DNA of 64,000 nt from the NCBI RefSeq assembly GCF_003626575.1, contig NZ_RBDY01000008.1, positions 1-64,000 on the forward strand, given 5' to 3'. Under the pieces are notes generated by a model, which was given only the letters and a program-made list of their open reading frames with translations, ran no database searches and was not told where the DNA came from. This DNA is from Streptomyces radicis (lineage in GTDB: Bacteria; Actinomycetota; Actinomycetes; Streptomycetales; Streptomycetaceae). Both the position numbers and the translations under genes were made by a program. Each line of letters starts with the position of its first letter. Positions within the stretch are counted from its first letter, which is position 1. Of this stretch, positions 1 to 8,863 are shown one piece after another.

Positions 1-3000
1 GCCGTCGCGTCCGGTGGATTGCACGATCCGGTGGGTCTGGTCCCCTCCGCTGTCGAGCACCGTGCGTGCGGTGCCGTCGATGGTGACCAGGTGGGAGGTG
101 TCGTTGACGCGGAGGACGTCGCTGCCTGCGACGGTGTTGCCGTGGACGTCCATGAGCCGGGGCGTGCCGTTGGCGGGGGCCCACCAGCGGTACGCGGACC
201 GCAGGCCGCCCAGGGTGGGGTCGTTGCTGACCAGGTAGGTGGTGCCGTCCCTGACGACGAGGTGGTCGCCGCTGGCGAGGGGGGTGATGGTGCCGGGGAC
301 GGGGTTTTCCTCGGCGTCGACCAGGCGGAGGGGGTTGCCGGGGCCGGTGTCCAGGATCTGGAGGTCGCCGAGCGGTCCTCCGGTGAGTTGGGTGACGCGG
401 TGGTGGAAGGTGTCGTCGAGGGCGTGCTCGGTGGTGTGGTTGCCGGATTGGATGGTGACGGTGTTGTCGTCGGACCACGCGCGGTCCGAGATGTCCTGGC
501 CGCCCCGGTGGACGGTGGGGTGGCCGTCCGGGTCCAGGGGGTAGGCCCTGACGATGTCGCCGGGTGTGCCGTCGGGGTTCGGTGGCCGTACCGCGTCGTG
601 GGTGTGCGCTCCCGTGCTGTTGACGACCTGGCGTCCGACGTTGTCCACCTCGATCAGGAACATGTCGTCGGCCAGGCGTTCGACGCGTGCGCCCTCGAAG
701 GGGAGGCCGTTCGCGTCCACCACGTCCGGCAGGCCGCCGCCCGGCGGCAGGATCAGGGAGTAACCGGACAACGTGCCGTTCAGCGGCTCCATCGTCTCCA
801 TCGACGTCAGCGCGGGCCGGGCGGTCGCATAGGAGTTGTCCTGCGACCGCACGGTGTACCAGCCCTCGCCCAGCGGGGTGACGGTTGTCCCGGGTACGGG
901 GTGGTCGCCGGGTCCGAGCAGCCTCGGCGCGTTGTCGCCGGAGTCGACGAAGCGGAAGCCCGCCAAGGATCCCGTGGTGATCTCCAGCGTGCGGATGGGG
1001 GCGGCGCCGTCCGCCCCTTCGGCCGTCTCGGAGCTGGTGCGCACGGTGACATAGGGCGCCGGGGTCATGGCGCCGTCCGCCCCAAGACGGTCGGTGCGGA
1101 CCACGAACGGAGCGTGGTGGGTCTCGTCGAGGGGCAGCAGCGCCAGCTCGTTCGAGGCGTTCCCGTCACGTCCTGGCAGTGGCTCGACGTCGTAGTCGCT
1201 GAGCACTGCCCTGTTGAGGAGCACATGGCCGCGGCCGGGCACCTCGACCAGGAACTGGCCGTCCAGTTCCAGGGGGCGCACGGGCGCCCCGGGGAGCGGT
1301 GTCCCGTCGGGGCGGACCACGAAGGGCGTGTCGCTGCCGTGGGGGACGGCGAGGATGTTGCCGCCCAGGGGCCCGTCCGGGGTGCGGTGCGCGTAGCCGA
1401 GGAAGGTGCCGTCCGCCGCGAAGAAGGTGGCGACGGGGTAGTCGCCGTCCACGCGCAGGGCCGCGCCGTCCATCCAGAAGTCGTCGCTCGGGCCCGTGCG
1501 GTCGGTGCCGATGGGCAGGGCGACCAGGCGGTCCTGCGCGCCCGGCACCTGTACCACGGTGTGGGAGTGCCACATGTATGGCCCCAGCACGGCGCGTCCG
1601 ACTCCGGGTGCGTCGATCATGTTCAGCTCGGTGCCGAACGGCCTGAGGGTCACGCCCGCCACCGGAGCGCCGGTCTCGATGTGGATGACCTGGGCCGTCA
1701 CGGTGCCGTCGGGCAGCTCGGTCAGCTCGAAGCGGTATCCGGTGAACGAGTCACGGCCATCCCCAGGCCGCACGGTGGACTCCAATGTCCCGTCCAGGCG
1801 GTGGAACGTGGTCACCTCCGGGAGGGTGCGGATGACGGTGAGCCGTCCGTCGCTCTCCACGACGTTCGAGCCGGGCACGCTCCTCCCCCCCAAGCCGTTC
1901 TCGAAGTGGTTGTAGAGCGTCCCCCGGCCCGAGCCGCTCGTCGGCCAGGTGGCGATGCTGCCGGTGTCCCGGCCGGACAGGGGCGGCAGCTCGGCGTGGT
2001 TGCGGTAATCCCCGGAGCGGCTGTCGATGACCACCGGGTCACGGCCTGGGATGGTCACCAGGACGTCGGGGTAGCGGGGGTCGGCCCAGGCGTTCAGGTT
2101 CCGCACGTTGGCGCCGTTCACCGGACGCCCGTCGGCGGTGACGACCCAGGAGCCCGCGTCGTCGGCCTGGGTGGTCGAGCGCCATTCGTGGAGCTGGTGA
2201 CCGGCGAGCCGCCCATCGGTCATGGTGAGCCGGACCCCGCGGTAGTTGCCCGCCCAGTCGAAGAACAGGGTGGCGTTCGCCGCGCGGCCACTGATCCCGG
2301 CCGCGTCGGCGACCAGGGTGAATTCCCGCCGTAGTTCGCCCCCCGGGGTGAGCACGAAGGGATCGTCCCCGCGCAGCGGCAGGGCGGCCCAGCCGAAATG
2401 GGTGTTGCCCCAGTGGAGCTTCACCGCGTCGTGGGTGTGGGTGTGGGTGTCCTGGGTGTTGACGATGCCTGGGCGCTGGCGGGGGGTGTTGACGAGGTAG
2501 CCGCCGTTGTCGAGCGGTTTGGCCGTGGCGTTGGGTACGGGGGTGCCGTCGGGGCCGATGACGTGGGCTGTTCCGTCGTGAGCGATGTCGAGGTGGTTGC
2601 CGGGGCCCAGGGGGCCGCCGGGGTGTCGGGTGCTGGAGTCGATCAGGGTGCCGTCGGGGCTGTGGACGGTGTACGCGCCGGGGGTGTGGACCACGACGCG
2701 GTTGCCGCCGAACGTCGAGTGGACGTCGTCGCTGTGGAGGCGGCCGTCGCCGCGGAGGACGGCGTGGGTGTCGGCGTGGCCGGTGGGTGGGGCGAGGAAG
2801 AGGCCGGAGGGGTGTCCTTGGTCGTCGAGCAGGTTGACGGTGGGGGTGAGGCGGCCGGTGTCGTCCACGATGTGGGGGGTGTGGTCGCCGATGCGGACGA
2901 AGGTGCCGCGGTCGCCGAGGGGGGCGAGGGTGATTCCGTCGCCGGAGCTGTCGTGGATGACGAGGGGGCTGTCGGGGCGGTTGTTGGTGGGGACGGCGAT

Positions 3001-6000
3001 GAGGGGGGTGTGGTCGGGGCGGTGGATGAGCCAGCCGGTGTTGTCGGGGAGGCGGGTGACGTGGTCGTGGATGACGAGGGGGCTGTCGGGGCGGTTGTTG
3101 GTGGGGACGGCGATGAGGGGGGTGTGGTCGGGGCGGTGGATGAACCAGCCGGCGTTGTCGGGGAGGGGGGTGACGTGGGCCTGGGGGAGGAGGTTGCCGT
3201 CGTGGTCGGTGACGCGGGCGGTGTTGTCGCCGGTGATGGCGAGTGTGTGGTGTTCGTCGCCGGGGAGGCGGTGGAGGGTGGTGTGGTGGGTGCCGCGGGC
3301 GTCGTGGATGTGTGTGGTGGTGTCGGTGCGGTGGATGGCGAGGAGTCCCTCGTCGAGGAGCTCGACGTCGTGGGTGGGGGTGACGGTGTCGTTGAGGCGG
3401 ATGAGTTGGGGTGACCGGTCGGCTACGAGGGAGATGGCGTGGCCGGCGAGGGGGCCGTCGCGGTGGATGTGGAGGTTGGCGAGGAAGCGGCCGTCGTGGT
3501 CGTGGAAGGTGGTGGTGATGCCGGTGCGGATGGCGATGGAACGCTCGGTGATGCGGATGTGGTCGGTGGCGACGGGCTGGCCGTCGCGGGTGAGGGTGGG
3601 GGCGCCGCCGCCGGGCGGGGTGGTGAGGGTGGTGCCGGTGGGGTGGCCGTCGGGGCCGAAGAGCCTGACGGGGTGTGGTAGTTCGGTCAGCTCGACATCG
3701 CTGTCGCCCATGCCGTGGCGGGCCGGGCCCGGGACACCCGAGCCGTCGGCGGCGTCGGATCCGGGGCTGCCGGGGCGGGTGGCGTCGATGGTGTAGCGGA
3801 TGTCGGGGGCCATGAACACGGTGCGGCCGGTGTCGCCGGGAGGGAGCGGGACGTCGGACCGCCCCCTGTCGCCCAGCAGTTGGCGGCTCACCTCGACCTT
3901 GTCGACGTGGTCGAGCCTCATGAACTCGTCCGCGTCCACCTTGTCAAGGGCCGGCGCCGAGGGGCCGTCGGAACGGAACTGGCCGGTGGCGGGATCGTAG
4001 GCGGCGAACCGCTGCCCCGGGCCGAAGACGGCCACGAGGGCCGAGTCGCCGCCGGGCGGGATGTGGCGCACCACCCGGTCGGAGAGCCGCCCCAGGTCCG
4101 CGTCGCGCGGGAAGGGGTAGAACTGCCCGTCGGAGCGGGCCAGCGCGAGCACATCCGGCTCGCCGGGTCGCCCCGAGAGCCGCACCACCGTGTACGAGGA
4201 CCGGCCGTCGCCCGTGACCAGGTGAACGGTGTCTCCCTGCCGCACCAGGTACTCGCCGGAGTCCAGCACGGTGACGGTCGCCCCGTCCACGACGCGGCCG
4301 TTCTGGTCCCGCAGCCCCAGCGCGCCGTCGCCCGGGTCCACGACGCGGAAGCCGGTCAACGGCCCGTCGTCGATCTCCATGGTGCGCGTGGTGAACGCAT
4401 CGGAGCGCCCGTTCACCGCCTCGACGTGGCCGCCGCCAGGCCCGACCACGCCGGGGGTGCCGCTGACGGGAACGGCGGGCGTCGCCTGCGGCATGGCCGC
4501 CAGTGGCACGGTGCCCTGCTGGGCCGTGGGGAGGGGCGGCGGGGGCATGATGCTCTGCGCAGCGGGGGTGATGCCCTCCACCGAAACCAGGCCCGAGTTC
4601 GGGGCGCTGTCCGCCTCCCGCAGTGGCGGCGGGACGCTGTCGAACTCGGCACTGGCGCCGTCCGCGGCGCGGGGCGCGGGGGGTGGGACCGAGGCAGTGA
4701 TGCCGTCGGCGGTGGCGCCAGGCCGACTGGTCAGCGAGTTGAGGGCGACCGGCGGGGGGCCGCCGAGGGCCGGGGTGGTGACCGTGGGGGGCGCGACGGC
4801 CTGCGCGGGCGGGGTGAGTCCGTTGGCGGCCAGCGCGAGCGGCGTCACCGGGGGCGCGGAGGCGACCTCTCCGGCGATGTCGTCGAACCCGTTGGTGAGG
4901 TTTCCGTTGGTGAGGTTGACGTCGACGTGGCTCGCCGGGCCGACGTCGAAGGAGGCGGGGCTGGAGAGGGTGATGTCGTCGGCGCGGGTGTGGACGCCGG
5001 GGCCGGTGTCGACGGGGGCGAGGGGGTTGACGTCGCCGAAGTGGCGTGCGCTGGCGCCGGTCTGGGCGACGTCGGGGGGGCTGAGGGAGAGTCCCTGGTC
5101 GGCGAAGTGGCTGTGGAGAGAGGGTGCGGCGGTGACGTCGAGGTCGAGGGCCGCTTCGCTCGGGGGGAGGCGGTTGACGGCGGCGGGGGTGGTGAGGGGG
5201 GTGCTGACGGGAGGGGTGAGGTGCGTGCTGACGGCGGTGATGCTGGTGGGCAGGACGTTGGCGTTGGCGTGTGGGACGGCGACGGTGTCGCCGAGGACGG
5301 GCATGTCCGCGGTGTTGAACGCGGGCAAGTGGGTGGCGCTGGTCCCCGTGGGGGAGATGCCGGAGGCGTTGGCGCCGATATCGGAGCGGAGGGGGGAGAA
5401 CGCGCCCTGGTCGAGGTTGATGACGGCGTCGCCGCCGGCGGTGCCGGTGCCGTTGCCGACCAAGGTGTGGGTGGCCTGAGTGGGCGCGGGCGTCGGGGTG
5501 GGTGTGGGTGTGGGTGTGGGGGTGGCGACGTGGGCGGGAGCGCCGGTGGGGTTGGGGAGGTTGGTGGGGAGGTGGGCGAGGCCGTCGGTGGTGAACGCGT
5601 GCGCGGGATTGGGCACGGCCATCGAATTGCCCTGGTCGGCGAAGTGGAGGGAGAGGGGCTGGATGGGGCGGAGGTCGGCGAGGGAGTTGCCGGCGCCGGG
5701 GTCGGGGGCGGTGACCGGGTGGGAGGCGTTGTGGGTGCCGACGAAGCTGACGGGAGTGGTGGGCCGGGTGAGGGACAGGTCGGTGACGGAGGAGTGGGGG
5801 GAGGGGATGGGGGAGTGGATGGGTGCGGAGCGGGCGCCGTCTCCGATGAGGGGGACCACGGAGGTGTTGGCGGCGGTGAAGCGGCTGAGGGACAGGTCGG
5901 TGACGGAGGAGTTGGGGGAGGGAACGGGCGAGGTGCTGACGGGGGTGCCGGCGGCGGGGGTGATGGTGAAGGGGGTGTTATGGAGGCGCATGCCGTCGAC

Positions 6001-7266
6001 GCCGAGAGTGATGACGGGGGCATGGGAGATGTCGTTCCAGAAGTGCATGCCGCCGAAGAACTGGGCGTAGTGGCCCGCGCCCGGTTGGTAGCGGGCCATG
6101 AGGGCGACGTTGACCTGGGGGCGGCCCATGGGGTCGAAGCCGCTGATGGTGCGGATGTCGATGAGCTGGTTGCCGTGGAGGAAGGCGCCGGTGCGGTACT
6201 GGCCGAGGACGCCGCGGTTCCACAGGCTGATGCGGAAGGCGTTGCCGATGCCGCCGCCCATCTCGGCGGCGTTGACGGGGAGGAAGAGGGCCAGCGCGCC
6301 GCGTCCGGTGAAGTGGGCGGCGAAGTATCCGGCGAAGCCGTTCTTCCCGCCCATGCCGATGAAGATGGGGTTGTCGGCCCAGGCGCCGCCGGTGCGGGCG
6401 TGGAGGTAGCCGTCCTTGATGGTGTTGAAGATCTTCGGGACGGTGACGACGACGAAGTTCCTGAAGCCCGTCCAGGTGGCGTCGCCGACGTTGCGCATCA
6501 GCTGGGTGACGCTCCCGCCGCTCTTGGTCCAGGCGCCGGTGATGCGGGTGTTGGCGCCGCGGATGATGCCGCCGATGTTGATGCCCCGGGTGGTGGGGAT
6601 GATCATGCCGAAGATGGCGAGCATGAGGTCGGTGATATTGCCCCGGCCCGAGGTGAAGTCGATGATGCTCTTGACCAGGAGGACGGCGCTGAGGGCGATC
6701 AGGAGCAGGGCGGTGGGGCCGCCGAAGATGATGGCGGGAAGGATGAGGCCGATCACGAAGTAGGTGAGGAACTTCCAGAACTCCTCGCAGGGGTCGATCA
6801 TCGAGGAGATGCCGGAGGTGGCGGCGGAGACGACGCCGGCGGCGGTGGCGGCGGCTTCGTCGAGGGCGTCACCGGCGTTGCGCGCGATGGTCCGGTAGTT
6901 CTCGACGTCGGGGTCGTCCTCGTCCAGGCCCGCCGCGGCGCTCAGGGCGTTGTCGGCGATCTCCTGCTGCTCGATCATGACGAGGCGATAGGCCGACAGG
7001 GCGCTGTGGACATCACTGTGGGATTCGTGGAAGCTCTGGACGAAGTTGCGGACGCGTCTGTCCATCTTGTCGCGCAGGGCGTCGGCGGTTTCCCCGATGA
7101 AGTACTCGCTGTTCTCCTCCATCAGCGCGTCGAGGTCGCGATCGATCTCCTCGGCGAGGTCGACGATCTGTCCCTGGGCATCGAGGAGTTCCTTGAGCCG
7201 GTCGGGGTCTCCCGGAGTCGGGTCGCTGCTGAGGCCGAGCGCGCTCCAGTCCGGAGGACGAGGCAT
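1..7266 (-). CDS. Giant T7SS-associated repeat protein, C-terminus outside window
   Basis: The minus strand is open for 2422 codons from ATG at 7266 to base 1 with no stop, so the protein is C-terminally cut by the window. A Shine-Dalgarno-like GAAGGGAAG lies about 7 nt before the ATG. Residues 5-40 (WSALGLSSDPTPGDPDRL) resemble the helical T7SS signal domain found at the start of many actinobacterial polymorphic toxins. Residues 25-160 are predicted helical. A hydrophobic block lies at about 163-205, with a shorter one at 215-235. Residues 440-950 are Pro/Thr/Ser-rich and include a (TP)n run near 581-594. From about 960 to the edge a beta-type motif (DG-x-PVPGA-x-V-x-PL-x2-G-x-LV) recurs at least ten times. 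The gene is divergent from small WXG100-like genes and near an EccC ATPase, so it is probably a secreted substrate or surface protein. Its C-terminal activity, if any, cannot be seen. Confidence 0.8.
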   Translation of the reverse strand, partial: MPRPPDWSALGLSSDPTPGDPDRLKELLDAQGQIVDLAEEIDRDLDALMEENSEYFIGETADALRDKMDRRVRNFVQSFHESHSDVHSALSAYRLVMIEQQEIADNALSAAAGLDEDDPDVENYRTIARNAGDALDEAAATAAGVVSAATSGISSMIDPCEEFWKFLTYFVIGLILPAIIFGGPTALLLIALSAVLLVKSIIDFTSGRGNITDLMLAIFGMIIPTTRGINIGGIIRGANTRITGAWTKSGGSVTQLMRNVGDATWTGFRNFVVVTVPKIFNTIKDGYLHARTGGAWADNPIFIGMGGKNGFAGYFAAHFTGRGALALFLPVNAAEMGGGIGNAFRISLWNRGVLGQYRTGAFLHGNQLIDIRTISGFDPMGRPQVNVALMARYQPGAGHYAQFFGGMHFWNDISHAPVITLGVDGMRLHNTPFTITPAAGTPVSTSPVPSPNSSVTDLSLSRFTAANTSVVPLIGDGARSAPIHSPIPSPHSSVTDLSLTRPTTPVSFVGTHNASHPVTAPDPGAGNSLADLRPIQPLSLHFADQGNSMAVPNPAHAFTTDGLAHLPTNLPNPTGAPAHVATPTPTPTPTPTPAPTQATHTLVGNGTGTAGGDAVINLDQGAFSPLRSDIGANASGISPTGTSATHLPAFNTADMPVLGDTVAVPHANANVLPTSITAVSTHLTPPVSTPLTTPAAVNRLPPSEAALDLDVTAAPSLHSHFADQGLSLSPPDVAQTGASARHFGDVNPLAPVDTGPGVHTRADDITLSSPASFDVGPASHVDVNLTNGNLTNGFDDIAGEVASAPPVTPLALAANGLTPPAQAVAPPTVTTPALGGPPPVALNSLTSRPGATADGITASVPPPAPRAADGASAEFDSVPPPLREADSAPNSGLVSVEGITPAAQSIMPPPPLPTAQQGTVPLAAMPQATPAVPVSGTPGVVGPGGGHVEAVNGRSDAFTTRTMEIDDGPLTGFRVVDPGDGALGLRDQNGRVVDGATVTVLDSGEYLVRQGDTVHLVTGDGRSSYTVVRLSGRPGEPDVLALARSDGQFYPFPRDADLGRLSDRVVRHIPPGGDSALVAVFGPGQRFAAYDPATGQFRSDGPSAPALDKVDADEFMRLDHVDKVEVSRQLLGDRGRSDVPLPPGDTGRTVFMAPDIRYTIDATRPGSPGSDAADGSGVPGPARHGMGDSDVELTELPHPVRLFGPDGHPTGTTLTTPPGGGAPTLTRDGQPVATDHIRITERSIAIRTGITTTFHDHDGRFLANLHIHRDGPLAGHAISLVADRSPQLIRLNDTVTPTHDVELLDEGLLAIHRTDTTTHIHDARGTHHTTLHRLPGDEHHTLAITGDNTARVTDHDGNLLPQAHVTPLPDNAGWFIHRPDHTPLIAVPTNNRPDSPLVIHDHVTRLPDNTGWLIHRPDHTPLIAVPTNNRPDSPLVIHDSSGDGITLAPLGDRGTFVRIGDHTPHIVDDTGRLTPTVNLLDDQGHPSGLFLAPPTGHADTHAVLRGDGRLHSDDVHSTFGGNRVVVHTPGAYTVHSPDGTLIDSSTRHPGGPLGPGNHLDIAHDGTAHVIGPDGTPVPNATAKPLDNGGYLVNTPRQRPGIVNTQDTHTHTHDAVKLHWGNTHFGWAALPLRGDDPFVLTPGGELRREFTLVADAAGISGRAANATLFFDWAGNYRGVRLTMTDGRLAGHQLHEWRSTTQADDAGSWVVTADGRPVNGANVRNLNAWADPRYPDVLVTIPGRDPVVIDSRSGDYRNHAELPPLSGRDTGSIATWPTSGSGRGTLYNHFENGLGGRSVPGSNVVESDGRLTVIRTLPEVTTFHRLDGTLESTVRPGDGRDSFTGYRFELTELPDGTVTAQVIHIETGAPVAGVTLRPFGTELNMIDAPGVGRAVLGPYMWHSHTVVQVPGAQDRLVALPIGTDRTGPSDDFWMDGAALRVDGDYPVATFFAADGTFLGYAHRTPDGPLGGNILAVPHGSDTPFVVRPDGTPLPGAPVRPLELDGQFLVEVPGRGHVLLNRAVLSDYDVEPLPGRDGNASNELALLPLDETHHAPFVVRTDRLGADGAMTPAPYVTVRTSSETAEGADGAAPIRTLEITTGSLAGFRFVDSGDNAPRLLGPGDHPVPGTTVTPLGEGWYTVRSQDNSYATARPALTSMETMEPLNGTLSGYSLILPPGGGLPDVVDANGLPFEGARVERLADDMFLIEVDNVGRQVVNSTGAHTHDAVRPPNPDGTPGDIVRAYPLDPDGHPTVHRGGQDISDRAWSDDNTVTIQSGNHTTEHALDDTFHHRVTQLTGGPLGDLQILDTGPGNPLRLVDAEENPVPGTITPLASGDHLVVRDGTTYLVSNDPTLGGLRSAYRWWAPANGTPRLMDVHGNTVAGSDVLRVNDTSHLVTIDGTARTVLDSGGDQTHRIVQSTGRDG
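2951..3178 (-). repeat. Tandem 114-nt repeat inside the giant gene
   Basis: Two 114-nt units lie head to tail. The first roughly 80 nt of each are identical and the rest is close. They encode 38-residue units containing VPTNNRPDSPLVIHD and HRPDHTPLIA (residues about 1363-1439 of the giant protein). The near-identity at nucleotide level points to a recent duplication in an otherwise diverged repeat protein. Confidence 0.85.
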
Positions 7267-7531
7267 GACCGGCTTCCCTTCTCTCGGCGACACGGCGACA
7301 CGGCGACCACCGCACGACGTGCTCGCCTTCTTCGCCCTTGCACATCCACGGCGCCGCGAGGGGACCGCCCGCGGCCAGCTGCGGGCGGCCCCTCGCACCT
7401 TCTACGCGCGAGAAGGCCGGGGGGTTCACCAGATCCACGCGGGGGCTGAACCTTCCGCGGGGCTGGTGCGTGGAGGGGGTGAGGGCGTGCCCCGCGGGGC
7501 CGCGAACGCAACCGGCAAGGAAGGAGGCGCC
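7267..7531. promoter_or_regulatory. Divergent intergenic region with two hairpins
   Basis: This 265-bp gap separates the giant gene (leftward) from the WXG-like cluster (rightward) and should hold both promoters. It contains an inverted repeat with arms 7356-7372 and 7381-7396 (one bulged base, 8-nt loop). A second, perfect 6-bp hairpin CCTTCT/AGAAGG spans 7398-7416. I could not pick convincing -35/-10 boxes. A terminator between divergent genes would be unexpected, so the hairpins may be operators or leader structures. Confidence 0.45.
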
Positions 7532-8497
7532 ATGCCCGATTTCGCCATGGACTACGACAAGCTCTACGCCATGCAGCGAGGGCTGCACGGCTTGGCCGAG
7601 CGGGCCGAAACCGCGGGCGGTCTCGGTGCGTGGGAGGAGATCGGCGAAGGCACCGCCACCTCCAACGAGTCGATCTTCGGCAACTACCAACTCGCCTACG
7701 AGTTCCAGCTGTTCTACGGGAAGTCGAAGGTGCGGATCGACGAGGGCAAGGAGAAGCTCGAGAGCTTCGGCGACATGTTCGGCGGCGTCGCCGACGCGCT
7801 GCTCCAGCAGGACGCCATGGTCGCCGGGCAGTTCACGACCATGGCGGGCCAGACGATCTTCGACCGGTGGCTCTCGGAGCACGAGGCGGTCGAGGACTGG
7901 GACCGGCGGAACGAGGAGTGGAACAACTACATCGAGGAGATCGGGGCCGCCGAGTACTTCGAGGAGCACCCGGACGCGAACGTCTGGGAGGTCTGTTCCG
8001 CGGAGGACGCCCCCGAGTGGTGCAAGACGTGGGAGGGCGACTACGGCGACCGTCCCGTGCAGCCGGGTGAGCGGCCGGACGAGCCGCCGGAGCACCCGCC
8101 GAGCCGCATGGAGATCACCGATGACGACGGCGGCAAGATCGAGTTCACGGTGCAGTACGACGAGGACTACAACATCCTCCAGGAGAAGAGCACCGTCACG
8201 ACAGCCAACGGCGACACCGTCACCACCACCGTCGACTACGACGGACCGCCAAGTCCGAGCGACCCCGACAACCCGGACAACTCCGTCGACACCCGCGACT
8301 ACACGGTGACCACCGTCGCCCCGGACGGCAGCAAGTCCACGGTCGAGGTGGAGATCAGCGACGACGGCCAGACCCGGACGGAGACCAACACCACCTGGGA
8401 CGAGGACGGCGACGAGGAGGTCGAGGTCACGGAGTTCGTGCGTTCCGACGCCGAGGACGAGATCTGGAAGGAGGTGGAGGACGACGACGACGACTGA
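7532..8497 (+). CDS. T7SS-associated protein with acidic C-terminal tail
   Basis: This is a 321-residue protein starting at ATG 7532 behind a strong AAGGAGG. The N-terminal 130 residues look helical and WXG100-like in size (YDKLYAMQRGLHGLAERAET; later FGGVADALLQQDAMVAGQF). The remainder, from about residue 180, is Asp/Glu/Thr-rich with alternating beta-type repeats such as DGSKSTVEVEISDDGQT, and ends in DDDDD. It is first in a rightward cluster with two small WXG100-like genes (gaps of 53 and 7 nt), so it is likely made and exported with them. I recognise no enzyme motif. It could be a substrate, a chaperone-like partner or an immunity protein for the divergent giant protein; none of these is shown by sequence alone. 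Confidence 0.75.
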   Translation: MPDFAMDYDKLYAMQRGLHGLAERAETAGGLGAWEEIGEGTATSNESIFGNYQLAYEFQLFYGKSKVRIDEGKEKLESFGDMFGGVADALLQQDAMVAGQFTTMAGQTIFDRWLSEHEAVEDWDRRNEEWNNYIEEIGAAEYFEEHPDANVWEVCSAEDAPEWCKTWEGDYGDRPVQPGERPDEPPEHPPSRMEITDDDGGKIEFTVQYDEDYNILQEKSTVTTANGDTVTTTVDYDGPPSPSDPDNPDNSVDTRDYTVTTVAPDGSKSTVEVEISDDGQTRTETNTTWDEDGDEEVEVTEFVRSDAEDEIWKEVEDDDDD

Positions 8498-8550
8498 TCC
8501 GCCGCACCCCACCACCGCACCGGAACGCATCACCACAGGAGTGAGCTCTC

Positions 8551-8856
8551 ATGCCCAACATCAGCATCACCTTCGATGACGTCGACGCGGCGGCCGCGGC
8601 GATGGACAACTCCAGGACCGAGGTCATCGAGCCGGCGGTGGACGCCGCCAAGCTGGCGATCGACGAAACCCTTGGCCGGGATCTCGTCCTCCAGGATACC
8701 GAGGCGGCGATCACCGACCAGTACAACATCCTCCACGGCCAGCTCGTCGACCTCGCCCTTGCGATCAAGAGCTTCGCCGATCAGTTCCTCAACATCAAGG
8801 ACGGCATGATCAAGTTCGACCAGCAGTACGCGGAGCTCATCCGCAACCCGAAGTGA
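8551..8856 (+). CDS. Small WXG100-like protein
   Basis: This is a 101-residue, almost entirely helical protein starting at ATG 8551 with AGGAG about 8 nt upstream. Its size and amphipathic helices (VDAAAAAMDNSRTEVIEPAV and LVDLALAIKSFADQFLNI) match the WXG100/ESAT-6 class. A canonical W-x-G turn is not present. It lies 7 nt upstream of another small WXG-like gene, the usual pairing for heterodimeric T7SS substrates. The role as a small substrate or carrier is inferred from size, pairing and the nearby EccC ATPase. Confidence 0.65.
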   Translation: MPNISITFDDVDAAAAAMDNSRTEVIEPAVDAAKLAIDETLGRDLVLQDTEAAITDQYNILHGQLVDLALAIKSFADQFLNIKDGMIKFDQQYAELIRNPK

Positions 8857-8863
8857 GGTCGGC

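Noticed and set aside
5485-5530. GGGTGT repeat tract as a promoter or recombination signal
   Set aside because: It encodes a Thr-Pro linker in the giant gene and is explained by codon repetition.
19-7449. Long plus-strand open frames over 1-7449 (771, 338, 403 and 1244 codons)
   Set aside because: They are antisense shadows of the giant minus-strand gene. Their products are low-complexity Gly/Val/Asp-rich strings with no domain, whereas the minus frame has normal actinobacterial codon use and protein-like segments.
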